A DNA stretch of 64,000 bases, taken from the NCBI GenBank assembly GCA_046347475.1, contig JAXMGD010000003.1:1-64000 (forward strand). Reading direction: 5' to 3'. Within the stretch, counting starts at the first letter, position 1, and every line of letters begins with the position of its first letter. The DNA comes from CAMCXE01 sp046347475. GTDB lineage: Bacteria; Pseudomonadota; Gammaproteobacteria; Pseudomonadales; Cellvibrionaceae. The translations under genes and the position numbers were made by a program. Positions 35,075 through 43,628 of this stretch are shown piece by piece. The notes under the pieces are model-generated. The model saw only the letters and a list, made by a program, of their open reading frames with translations, was not told the origin of the DNA and searched no databases.

Positions 35075-36091
35075 CTAAGGGTTTTTCACCTTATCGGCCA
35101 CTGAGAGGGGGCGCTCAGCTTCAAGGATGAGACCAAGGCTAAGTTTCTCAAAGGTTTTAAACACCATCACTAGGCCTGCGCGCTCATCGGGCAGGGTTAC
35201 CTTGTCACCGCGTTGGCTGTCGCGCACGGTGGCGCCGCGCTTGTACACCGCCAATACGTTGCCCACCGCTAAGCCTTCACGCACGCCGCGGTTGAGCAAC
35301 ACCACGTTCATCTTGCCCACCTGGGTTACGCCGCCTTCAACGAAAATAATCTCACCGTCCACATCGCTGGCGGGGGCAGAGGGTACAAAGTTGGAATCTA
35401 TGCCCTGGCCATCATCCACTAACAAGCGGTCATTGATGCGGATTTCTTCTTGGCTGCGGGTAGACAGCAACGTAGCTATGTCGCCGTCCAGCGCACGCAT
35501 CTTGGCGCCGCCGATATTGGCCGCATAGACGCCCAGCAGCTCGCGGGTGTTGGGGTCTTTAAAGGTTTGCCCTTCCCGATAGATGCCATAGGCGCTGATA
35601 TCTGGGTCGAAAGTGCCGCGGGCGTATACCTTATCACCCTTGCCAGATAACAAATGCTCAGACTCGCCGGAAACAACATAAGGAGCTTTTTTCAGCTCAT
35701 CCGGGGAGACTATACGGGCTTTGGATAAGAAACTGGCGATGCGATCCAACGGAATGGTGGCAATGGCGGCGTTTTGATCCAACACATGGGCCTGGGGGGA
35801 GAGCTTTTTAATACCGCGATCAAGGGTTAAACGCGGTTTGCCGTCGATATACACCAGTTTGATGACATCGCCAGGGTAGATTAGATGGGGGTTGGAGATT
35901 TGCGGGTTAACGTGCCAGATTTCTGGCCACATCCAAGCGTTTTGTAAAAAGCGGCCCGAGATATCCCACAGAGTATCGCCTTTGACAACCGTGTAGGTGT
36001 CGGGCACATCAGTGCGCAGCTTGGGCGTCTCGGCCCAAAGGTGGCCGGACAAAAGACAGGCAGCAAATAAGCCCAAGTAGCGTTTTTTCAT
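35075..36091 (-). CDS. LysM-domain periplasmic protein
   Basis: A 338-residue exported protein with a signal peptide ending SGHLWAE and one LysM domain right after it (~30-77: YTVVKGDTLWDISGRFLQ ... PHLIYPGDVIKL), which binds peptidoglycan. The remaining 250 residues form a strand-rich domain also found in the dprA-linked LysM proteins of Pseudomonas and relatives, of unknown function. The frame is open 34 codons upstream, but ATG 36091 starts the signal peptide. Divergent from def (156 bp apart), an arrangement conserved in many gammaproteobacteria. Confidence 0.9.
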   Translation of the reverse strand: MKKRYLGLFAACLLSGHLWAETPKLRTDVPDTYTVVKGDTLWDISGRFLQNAWMWPEIWHVNPQISNPHLIYPGDVIKLVYIDGKPRLTLDRGIKKLSPQAHVLDQNAAIATIPLDRIASFLSKARIVSPDELKKAPYVVSGESEHLLSGKGDKVYARGTFDPDISAYGIYREGQTFKDPNTRELLGVYAANIGGAKMRALDGDIATLLSTRSQEEIRINDRLLVDDGQGIDSNFVPSAPASDVDGEIIFVEGGVTQVGKMNVVLLNRGVREGLAVGNVLAVYKRGATVRDSQRGDKVTLPDERAGLVMVFKTFEKLSLGLILEAERPLSVADKVKNP

Positions 36092-36246
36092 AGGAATGGT
36101 CCTGTACCAGTAGGCCAATGGATGTTGTTCGTTATAATAGCCCAACCACCGCCAGCTGGCGTGGACAGAACCCTGCAAACCCGCGATATTCATTCAATGG
36201 TAGCAGCGCAACTCACCTTTTTACCAGACGTTTGTCACAAAGGCCA

Positions 36247-36750
36247 ATGGCACAATTACCCATACTAAAGTTTCCCGACCCCAGGCTGCGCACCAAAGCA
36301 AAACCGGTTGCCCAGGTGGATGCCCGCGTGCGCAAAATCGTCGATGACATGCTTGAAACCATGTACGCCGCCCCCGGCGTGGGCCTTGCGGCAACCCAGG
36401 TGAATATCCACGAGCAGATCATCGTTATTGATGTGTCGGAAAACAAAGACCAGCCCCTGGTGTTTATCAACCCGCGCATCGAAACCCTGGACTCGGCCCT
36501 GCTGGGGTATGAAGAAGGCTGCTTGAGTGTGCCGGGCTTTTACGAAACGGTGGAGCGGCCGGAGCATATCAAGGTGAGCGCTCTTGACCGCGACGGCAAA
36601 GCCTTTGAGATGGTACCCAGCGGCCTGCTGGCCGTGTGCATCCAACACGAGATGGATCATCTCGGCGGCAAGTTATTTGTCGATTACCTCTCCTCCCTCA
36701 AACGCAATCGCATTCGCTCGAAGTTAGAAAAACAACAAAAAGCGCCGTAA
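36247..36750 (+). CDS. def: Peptide deformylase
   Basis: A 167-residue metalloenzyme that removes the formyl group from nascent proteins. All three motifs are intact: GVGLAATQ (44-51), EGCLS (90-94, metal ligand Cys92) and QHEMDH (metal ligands His134 and His138, catalytic Glu135). ATG 36247 is chosen over an open upstream frame because MAQLPILKFPDPRLR is the family N-terminus. First gene of def-fmt-rsmB-trkA. Confidence 0.97.
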   Translation: MAQLPILKFPDPRLRTKAKPVAQVDARVRKIVDDMLETMYAAPGVGLAATQVNIHEQIIVIDVSENKDQPLVFINPRIETLDSALLGYEEGCLSVPGFYETVERPEHIKVSALDRDGKAFEMVPSGLLAVCIQHEMDHLGGKLFVDYLSSLKRNRIRSKLEKQQKAP

Positions 36751-36771
36751 ATTTCTCGCTCAGGATAATCC

Positions 36772-37722
36772 ATGCCCCCTGCGACACCCTTGAAGATTAT
36801 CTTTGCTGGCACCCCTGTATTTGCCGCCTTGCACCTAGAGGCGCTGCTGCAAAGCCCCCATCAGCTGGTAGCGGTGTACACCCAGCCGGATCGCCCGGCC
36901 GGGCGCGGCAAGCAGCTGCAGGCAAGCCCGGTGAAGCAGCTGGCCCTGCACCATTCACTGCCCGTCTGCCAGGTGAGCAGCCTGAAAACCCCTGAGGCCC
37001 AGGCCCAGCTTGCCCAGTGGGGCGCCGATATTATGGTGGTGGTGGCCTATGGGCTGTTGCTGCCCCAGGCGGTGCTGGATACCCCGAAGCTGGGCTGTAT
37101 TAATGTGCACGCCAGTCTATTGCCTCGCTGGCGCGGCGCCGCTCCCATTCAGCGAGCCATTGAAGCGGGCGATACCGCCACTGGCATCACCATCATGCAG
37201 ATGGATGCAGGGCTCGACACCGGCCCCATGCTCAGCATTACCCAATGCCCGGTTCTGCCGGATGACACGGCGACTGACCTGCACGATCGCTTGGGCACGC
37301 TTGGGCCTACGGCACTCTTGGCCGCCCTGACTGAATTGGCCGCAGGCCGCGCCGTGCCAGTGGCGCAGCCCAGTGAAGGCGTCACCTACGCACACAAACT
37401 CAATAAAGAAGAGGCGCGCATCGACTGGAGCCTAGATGCCGCCCTGCTCCAGCGCCGCGTACGCGCCTTTAACCCCGCCCCCATGGCTTATTTTGACCTG
37501 GGCCAGGAGCGCGTGCGGGTGCTGGGCGCCACAGCGCTAGAGCACACCCCCAGCGCAGCACCAGGCGAGATCGTCCGCCTGGATGCCAGTGGGCTTTATG
37601 TGGCCTGTGGTACAGGTAGCTTGCGCATCGACAGTCTGCAACTGCCCGGTAAAAACCCTGTGGCCCTTAAGGCGCTGATCAACGGCAGCCATCCCTTTAG
37701 CCTGCATCAGGTGCTTGCATGA
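36772..37722 (+). CDS. fmt: Methionyl-tRNA formyltransferase
   Basis: A 316-residue enzyme (E. coli 315) that formylates initiator Met-tRNA with 10-formyl-THF. Motifs: KIIFAGTPVFAA, the loop QPDRPAGRGKQ, NVHASLLPRWRGAAPIQ (catalytic Asn/His) and GITIMQMDAGLDTGPM, followed by the C-terminal OB-like domain. AGGA precedes the ATG, 21 bp after def. Its stop overlaps the rsmB start by ATGA. Confidence 0.98.
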   Translation: MPPATPLKIIFAGTPVFAALHLEALLQSPHQLVAVYTQPDRPAGRGKQLQASPVKQLALHHSLPVCQVSSLKTPEAQAQLAQWGADIMVVVAYGLLLPQAVLDTPKLGCINVHASLLPRWRGAAPIQRAIEAGDTATGITIMQMDAGLDTGPMLSITQCPVLPDDTATDLHDRLGTLGPTALLAALTELAAGRAVPVAQPSEGVTYAHKLNKEEARIDWSLDAALLQRRVRAFNPAPMAYFDLGQERVRVLGATALEHTPSAAPGEIVRLDASGLYVACGTGSLRIDSLQLPGKNPVALKALINGSHPFSLHQVLA

Positions 37723-39050
37723 AGCGCCCCGCCCTACCCCAGGATGTGCGCGCCCTGGCAGCACTGGTGGTGCATGACGTATTCGACCAGGGCCGCTCCT
37801 TAAGCCAAGCCCTGCCCGACTACAGCCAAGCCTGCCCCGAGCGAGACAGGGGGCTGTTAAAAGAACTCTGTTTTGGCGCCCTGCGTTTTGCCAACACCTA
37901 TTTATTGGTGTTGCAGGAGCTGATCCCTACCCCGCTCAAGCGCAAAGATGGCGATATTCAAGCGCTGCTACTGATCGGCCTCTACCAGCTAGAACACACC
38001 CGTATCCCCGACCACGCAGCCCTCTCGGCCACCGTGGACGCCTGCCGCCTGCTGCATAAAGACTGGGCCGCAGGCCTCATCAACGGCGTGCTCAGGCGCT
38101 ACCAACGGGAGCAGGCACAGTTGGCCGAGAAATTCGCCAAAAACCCCAATTACCGCTACGCCCACCCCCAGTGGCTGCTCGATCGCATCCGCTCCGCCTG
38201 GCCTGACCATTGGCAAGAAACCCTAGAGGCCAACAACCAACACCCGCCCATGACCCTGCGGGTGAACACACAAAAAATTGACCGCGAGGCCTATTTAGCC
38301 AAGCTCGCCACCGCCGACATTGAGGCGGTTGCCTGTCGCTACAGCCCCGCGGGCATCACCCTGGTGGACGCGCTGCCGGTGGAAGCTCTGCCGGGCTTTG
38401 CCGAGGGTGAGATCAGCGTGCAGGACGAAGCCGCGCAACTCGCCGCGTATTTAATCGCCCCCCAAGCGGGCATGCGCCTATTGGACGCCTGCTGCGCCCC
38501 CGGCGGCAAAACCTGCCACCTGTTGGAGCTGGCCCCCGAGGCGGAGCTGCTGGCCATTGATATAGACCCGAATCGGCTGACACGAGTAACCCAGAACCTT
38601 GAGCGCTTAGGTCTTAACGCCGAGTTAAAAGCCTGGGACCTGACAGACCTTGCAGGCTGGTGGGACGGCCGCGCGTTTGATGCCATTTTGCTCGATGCCG
38701 CCTGCTCGGCCACCGGCGTAGTGCGCCGCCACCCGGACATCAAACACCTGCGCCGCGCCAGCGATTTACCCGCCCTAGCCAAGCTGCAGCAGCGCCTATT
38801 AAGCGCCCTCTGGAAAACCCTCAAGCCCGGCGGCCGCTTGGTATACGCCACCTGCTCGGTGCTGCCGGATGAAAACCATAAACAGATACAGGCCTTTGTC
38901 CGCGAACATCCAGATGCCCTGGCCCTTGAACTGGATGTACCCTGGGGGCTACCGCAGGCGTTTGGACGGCAATTACTGCCGCAAACCGGCGGCTACGATG
39001 GTTTTTATTACGCGGTTCTGCACAAGGCAGCACCCACCGATGGCACCTAA
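37719..39050 (+). CDS. rsmB: 16S rRNA m5C967 methyltransferase RsmB
   Basis: A 443-residue SAM-dependent methyltransferase (E. coli 429). An N-terminal NusB-like domain (~1-145) is followed by the catalytic domain with DACCAPGGKTCHLLEL (SAM loop), DAACSATGVVRRHPDI and YATCSVLPDENH, giving the two active-site cysteines of m5C enzymes. Start overlaps fmt by four bases, indicating coupled translation; trkA begins three bases after its stop. Confidence 0.97.
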   Translation: MKRPALPQDVRALAALVVHDVFDQGRSLSQALPDYSQACPERDRGLLKELCFGALRFANTYLLVLQELIPTPLKRKDGDIQALLLIGLYQLEHTRIPDHAALSATVDACRLLHKDWAAGLINGVLRRYQREQAQLAEKFAKNPNYRYAHPQWLLDRIRSAWPDHWQETLEANNQHPPMTLRVNTQKIDREAYLAKLATADIEAVACRYSPAGITLVDALPVEALPGFAEGEISVQDEAAQLAAYLIAPQAGMRLLDACCAPGGKTCHLLELAPEAELLAIDIDPNRLTRVTQNLERLGLNAELKAWDLTDLAGWWDGRAFDAILLDAACSATGVVRRHPDIKHLRRASDLPALAKLQQRLLSALWKTLKPGGRLVYATCSVLPDENHKQIQAFVREHPDALALELDVPWGLPQAFGRQLLPQTGGYDGFYYAVLHKAAPTDGT

Positions 39051-39053
39051 GCT

Positions 39054-40457
39054 ATGAAAATAATCATCCTCGGCGCAGGCCAAGTGGGCGGCACCCTTGC
39101 GGCCAATTTGGCCAGCGAATCCAACGACATCACCGTGGTGGATCGCAATGAAACCCATCTGCGCGAACTGCGCGACAGCCTGGACATAGGAACGGTATTC
39201 GGCCACGCCTCCCACCCGGATGTATTGCTGCGGGCGGGTATTGAGGATGCCGACATGCTGATTGCCGTCACCAGCGACGATGAAATCAACATGGTGGCCT
39301 GCCAGATCGCCCACAACCTGTTTAACACCCCCACCAAAATCGCCCGCGTGCGCTCCCAGGAATACGTCAGTTACCCCGGTTTATTCGGCAAAAACGCCTT
39401 CCCAGTGGATGTGATCATCAGCCCCGAGCAATTGGTGAGCGACTATATTCACCGCTTAGTTGAACAACCCGGCGCCCTGCAGGTGCTGGACTTTGCCCAG
39501 GGCCTGGTGCAACTGGTGGCGGTGCGCGCCTACTACGGCGGGCCACTGGTGGGCCAGGAGCTGCGTTTTATCCGCAAACACATGCCCAATGTAGACACCC
39601 GCGTGGCCGCCGTATACCGCCGCAATCGGCCCATCACTCCTCAGGGCAACACGGTGATTGAAGCCGACGACGAGGTGTTTTTTATCGCCGCCAAAGAGGA
39701 CATTCGCGCGGTGATGAGTGAGCTGCGCCGCCTTGAGCGCCCCTACAAACGCATAGTCATCGCCGGTGGCGGCAACATAGGCTTGAACCTGGCGCTTAAA
39801 CTGGAGACCCGCTACGCCGTTAAGGTGATTGAATTCAACCGCAACCGCGCCACCTTTTTATCGGAAAAACTCGAACACGCTATAGTGCTCAACGGCAGCG
39901 CCTCGGATCAAAACCTGCTGGTGGAAGAAAACATCGAGGACTCCGATGTGTTCCTGGCTGTCACCAATTCGGATGAAGCCAACATCATGGCCTCCATGCT
40001 GGCCAAACGCCTAGGCGCCCGCAAAGTGCTCACCCTCATCTCCAACCCCGCCTATGTGGATTTGGTGCAGGGCGGCGAGATCGACATCGCCATTTCCCCC
40101 CAGCAGGCCACCATCGGCAGCCTGCTCACCCATGTGCGCCGAGGTGACATAGTGAATGTACACTCCCTGCGCCGGGGCGCCGCCGAAGCCATTGAAGTCA
40201 TCGCCCATGGCGACAGCAAATCCTCCAAGGTGGTGGGCAAAAATATCGAGGATATAGATCTGCCCGAAGGCGCCACCATAGGCGCCATAGTGCGCAAACA
40301 AAAAAATGCCCAAGGCGTGGAAACCGGCCATGAAGTATTAATTGCCCACGATAGAACCCGCGTGGAATCGGGCGACCATGTGATTGTGTTTTTAGTGGAT
40401 AAACGCTACACGCGGGATATTGAGCGTTTATTTCAGGTAGGGTTTTCGTTTTTCTAA
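39054..40457 (+). CDS. trkA: Trk potassium-uptake regulatory protein TrkA
   Basis: A 467-residue cytoplasmic NAD-binding subunit of the Trk K+ uptake system (E. coli 458). It has two tandem RCK units, each a Rossmann fold plus a C domain: IILGAGQVGGTLAANLA (2-18) and VIAGGGNIGLNLALKLE (~235), with acidic residues D/E at the strand ends. It gates the membrane channel TrkH/TrkI, which is not in this window. Last gene of the def-fmt-rsmB-trkA operon, a conserved order. A perfect hairpin without a U run follows at 40506. Confidence 0.97.
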   Translation: MKIIILGAGQVGGTLAANLASESNDITVVDRNETHLRELRDSLDIGTVFGHASHPDVLLRAGIEDADMLIAVTSDDEINMVACQIAHNLFNTPTKIARVRSQEYVSYPGLFGKNAFPVDVIISPEQLVSDYIHRLVEQPGALQVLDFAQGLVQLVAVRAYYGGPLVGQELRFIRKHMPNVDTRVAAVYRRNRPITPQGNTVIEADDEVFFIAAKEDIRAVMSELRRLERPYKRIVIAGGGNIGLNLALKLETRYAVKVIEFNRNRATFLSEKLEHAIVLNGSASDQNLLVEENIEDSDVFLAVTNSDEANIMASMLAKRLGARKVLTLISNPAYVDLVQGGEIDIAISPQQATIGSLLTHVRRGDIVNVHSLRRGAAEAIEVIAHGDSKSSKVVGKNIEDIDLPEGATIGAIVRKQKNAQGVETGHEVLIAHDRTRVESGDHVIVFLVDKRYTRDIERLFQVGFSFF

Positions 40458-40969
40458 GCTCTTAGCAAATTCAGCTTATAAGCTCTAATTTGAGGCTCCT
40501 GCACATAGTGCCACAATAGTGGCACTAACGTTTCATCCAACCAAAATGCCCACGAAAAATCCAACTCAAGAATTTGCGTAAATTTCCTTAAATTGCCGAT
40601 ACGCCTGCGATAGATTTTACACGATGAGCCCGCTCTGCTCTGTGTAGCAGATAATCCAATTGTGGCCTCCTATGAGCTCTAAGGAGGGCCTACCGCTCAG
40701 TTAAGTTGTTTGGCGCTTTTATAAAATGGTCTCTTAGCCGCATTACACCGGCTACGAGCGCACACCTTGCGCTTGTCACAGAGCCATAATTTTCACACTG
40801 CATTCTGTGTACAAACTGTGATGGATCAAACATGGGTGATTTGAATAACGTTAGGCTTAAGCCGTTCAACACCTCGCCGATCAGAGAGACACTGGGCCAG
40901 GTTATAGAACGCTTCACGCCACTGCTGCTTACCTGCACTTACGCTCACCTTTTTACCTGAATACCGCAC
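40458..40969. other. Intergenic region after trkA, no supported gene
   Basis: This 512-bp stretch contains a perfect 9-bp hairpin at 40506-40527 and a second dyad GGCCTCCT...AGGAGGGCC around 40664-40690. A minus-strand frame (40690-40938) lacks an SD and family similarity. The MFS gene promoter should be near 40920. Confidence 0.35.
40506..40527. repeat. Perfect hairpin downstream of trkA
   Basis: TAGTGCCAC, loop AATA, GTGGCACTA: a perfect 9-bp stem 49 bp after the trkA stop. No U run follows, so it is not a classical intrinsic terminator. It may stabilise the mRNA end or bind a protein. Confidence 0.55.
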
Positions 40970-42241
40970 ATGCCCCTCACCGACAACAACGAAAATGCGC
41001 TCTACAGGAAAGTTGCCCTAAGGCTCTTGCCTGTATTGTTTCTGTGTTATTTGGCCTCGTACCTCGACCGCGTTAATGTCGGGTTTGCTAAGTTGCACAT
41101 GCTCAACGATCTTAAATTCAGCGAAACTGTTTACGGTCTTGGTGCCGGGATTTTTTTTATCGGCTATTTTCTGTTTGAAATACCCAGCAATTTAGCCTTG
41201 CATAAAGTCGGCGCTCGGCTGTGGATTGCACGCATTATGATTACCTGGGCGCTGCTCTCAGCGGCCATGGCCTGGGTTGCTACGCCCATGAGTTTTTATG
41301 TGCTGCGCTTTTTATTAGGCGCTGCGGAGGCGGGGTTTTTTCCCGGTGTTATTTTGTATTTAACCTATTGGTTCCCCGCCCGCAGGCGCGGCAATATCAC
41401 GGCATTATTTATGACCGGCGTGCCTATTTCAGGGGTAATAGGCGGCCCCTTATCCGGCTGGATTGGCGCTAACATGCCGGGCATTTACGGCTTGGCCAGT
41501 TGGCAGTGGATATTTATTCTCGAAGCGCTGCCGTCATTTATCCTTGGCATTGTGGTTATTCTGGTGCTCAGCGATGGTGTTGATAGCGCGCCCTGGTTAA
41601 GCCCGGCCGAAAAACAATTTTTGCACGCGCAAATAAAAACGGAAGAACAGAGCAAAGCCACACATTCGGTGCAGCAGCTGTGGCGCAACCCCACACTCTG
41701 GTTAATGGCGCTGATTTATTTTTGTTTTGTTATGGGCCTTTATGGTGTGAGTTTTTGGCTGCCGAGTATTATTCAAAACCTAGGCATAAAGGATACCGCG
41801 CAGGTGGGTTGGTTAAGTGCCATCCCCTACGCCGCCGCCTGTGTTGCCATGATTGCCCTCGGCCGCAGCGCCGATAAACACCACGAGCGCCGTTGGCATT
41901 TGGCCATACCCGCAGCCCTGGGTGGAGCAGGGCTTATCTGCAGTGCGCTCTGGGCACACAATACGGTTATGGCCATGGCGGCGCTCACGCTGGCAACGGC
42001 AGGCATTATCAGTATTTTGCCGTTATTTTGGAGTTTACCCACCGCTATATTAGGCGGCATAGCCGCCGCAGCCGGTATCGCCTTTATTAATTCCCTGGGC
42101 AATTTGGCGGGGTTTTTAAGCCCTTATTTAGTCGGCGGGTTAAAAGATTTAACGGCCAGTACCGATAGCGGTTTATATGTATTAGCTGGCTTTTTATGGT
42201 TGGGGGCGCTGCTGGTGCTCAGCACGCGTAAAAAACCTTAG
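40970..42241 (+). CDS. MFS transporter, anion:cation symporter (ACS) type
   Basis: A 423-residue transporter with 12 predicted helices. The N-terminus (KVALRLLPVLFLCYLASYLD RVN, in parts) and FGLGAGIFFIGYFLFEIPSN-like helix, with YWFPARRRGNITALFMTG, match the ACS family (phthalate, tartrate, glucarate, hexuronate-type carriers). It would take up an organic anion with H+ or Na+. In a polysaccharide degrader a sugar acid is a reasonable guess, but no catabolic gene is next to it. Transcribed alone. Confidence 0.88.
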   Translation: MPLTDNNENALYRKVALRLLPVLFLCYLASYLDRVNVGFAKLHMLNDLKFSETVYGLGAGIFFIGYFLFEIPSNLALHKVGARLWIARIMITWALLSAAMAWVATPMSFYVLRFLLGAAEAGFFPGVILYLTYWFPARRRGNITALFMTGVPISGVIGGPLSGWIGANMPGIYGLASWQWIFILEALPSFILGIVVILVLSDGVDSAPWLSPAEKQFLHAQIKTEEQSKATHSVQQLWRNPTLWLMALIYFCFVMGLYGVSFWLPSIIQNLGIKDTAQVGWLSAIPYAAACVAMIALGRSADKHHERRWHLAIPAALGGAGLICSALWAHNTVMAMAALTLATAGIISILPLFWSLPTAILGGIAAAAGIAFINSLGNLAGFLSPYLVGGLKDLTASTDSGLYVLAGFLWLGALLVLSTRKKP

Positions 42242-42622
42242 GCTTCACTCTTAAGCCCTCACGCGCGATGCAAACCATCTGGGTGATAAGTTGTTATGTG
42301 TTTGGTCAGACCTATATAACCCAGCTCTAACCGTGTGGTGAAATATTAGCTTGCAAGGCCTGGCGGCGTTAAATTTGCCTTGCCAGCCCCTCGCCGCCAA
42401 GCTTTTTCACCACGCTGCCAAACATCGCCAGGTTAATAAATAGTTTTCAGTTTATTCTGATTCTTGCACGGCGAGCGAGAATGTGGGCGGCACATAAACA
42501 ACTGCGCGGAAATCTTGTAGCCAGGAGATGAACAGGTTATTGTGTGGCTCCCCACACCTTATTAACCGCGATAAATTTGCGGTTATTTCCTTATCGTTCC
42601 CTTCCCTTGCGAGAGCCAATTT
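42242..42622. other. Intergenic region, no gene seen
   Basis: The 381 bp between the MFS and YceI genes contain no supported frame. The promoter of the YceI gene is expected in the last 100 bp. GAGAGCC precedes the YceI start without a clear SD. Confidence 0.3.
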
Positions 42623-43216
42623 ATGAAATCTATTTTTTCAAGCCTAGTTGCAGGCCTATTGATATCCACACCCGCCTTTGCCGCTTGGACCTTACAGCCT
42701 GAACAATCACAGTTGTTTTTCTCCTCCATTAAAAAAGAAACCGTTGCTGAAACACACCAATTTAAAAGCCTACAAGGCACCGTCAGCGATAGCGGGGAAT
42801 TTAGCGTTACTATTGATTTATCCAGCGCAGAAACCGGCATCCCCATTCGCAATGAGCGCCTAGCGCAGTATCTTTTTGAAACCAGCAAATTCGCCCAGGC
42901 CAGCGCCAAAGGTCAGGTGGATTTAAAAGCTCTGGGGCAACAAGCCATTGGCAATAGTCAAACCGTAAAACTACCGATTGTTTTTGAATTGCACGGCAAA
43001 ACCATTACCAAAGAGGCCACCCTGCAACTAATACAAACCAGCGCCAATCAAGTGACTGTCTCCACCCCGGCGCCTATTTTTTTAAACGCGGCTGATTTTG
43101 ATTTGCTGCCCGGCATTGAAAAATTAAAAGAATTAGCCGCGCTCCCCTCCATCAGCCCCCTAGTGCCCGTATCCTTTCATTTACAATTTAAGCAGGAAGC
43201 CGCCAAGAAAAAATAA
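42623..43216 (+). CDS. YceI-family periplasmic protein
   Basis: A 197-residue exported protein: signal peptide with cleavage near TPAFA-AW, then a YceI lipocalin-like barrel (WTLQPEQSQLFFSSIKKE; GEFSVTIDLSSAETGIPIRN; LPIVFELHGKTITKEATLQL). YceI proteins bind polyisoprenoid lipids in the periplasm and are often induced by base or membrane stress. Length is typical. Transcribed alone. Confidence 0.9.
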   Translation: MKSIFSSLVAGLLISTPAFAAWTLQPEQSQLFFSSIKKETVAETHQFKSLQGTVSDSGEFSVTIDLSSAETGIPIRNERLAQYLFETSKFAQASAKGQVDLKALGQQAIGNSQTVKLPIVFELHGKTITKEATLQLIQTSANQVTVSTPAPIFLNAADFDLLPGIEKLKELAALPSISPLVPVSFHLQFKQEAAKKK

Positions 43217-43616
43217 CGGCCTAAGCGGGTTTTGCAACAGCTTGGCCAGCGCAGAAATTCCGATTGCCTCGCCAACTGGCAGCCGCTGTTTTCTCGGCCC
43301 TTACGTTTGCCAAGAATGTGTTACTTACTAGCGGTTGGGAAGTAAGGAGCGCTTAGGATTTCAGACCGTAAAAAACGGATCTTTTTTGACAAGCCTACAA
43401 GGGTGTATTCACGGCGCATCTGTAATAGGTGCGTTCATTACTCTCAGCCAGGTAGTCAGTTATTTTTGTGCTGCACGTGTATTAACCCCGCGACTAAGCG
43501 CTAATAAGTGCGGCCAGGATGCCGCGCAGTCACAAGAGATAGGATGATTTATTTTTTATTGTGTCGCGAGGTTAATAGTTGCCAGGGCAATAGTTATCAG
43601 GCCAATAGTGACCAGG
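43217..43616. other. Intergenic region holding two repeats
   Basis: The space between the YceI gene and the convergent hybrid kinase carries a degenerate palindromic element (43328-43455) and most of a 15-bp tandem repeat (43569-43628). No gene is supported. Confidence 0.5.
43328..43455 (+). repeat. Dispersed palindromic element, copy 3 (degenerate)
   Basis: The core ATTTCAGACCGT ... TTTTTTGACAAGCCTACA ... TGTATTCACGGCG matches copies 1, 2 and 4. The arms (from GTAAGGAGCGC to GCGTTCATTAC) pair poorly, and the inner hairpin has lost its clean stem. The CTAGC and GGTAG-type ends are retained. It looks like a decaying copy. Confidence 0.75.
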
Positions 43617-43628
43617 TCAATAATCATT
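43569..43628 (-). repeat. 15-bp tandem repeat, four units, containing a stop codon
   Basis: Read on the minus strand the units are AATGATTATTGACCT, GGTCACTATTGGCCT, GATAACTATTGCCCT and GGCAACTATTAACCT. The TGA in the first unit is the stop of the hybrid kinase; the same site reads TGG, TGC and TAA in the others. The unit length is a multiple of three. Confidence 0.8.

Noticed and set aside
40690..40938. Minus-strand frame between trkA and the MFS gene
   Set aside because: No SD and no family likeness; occupies the expected promoter region of the MFS gene.
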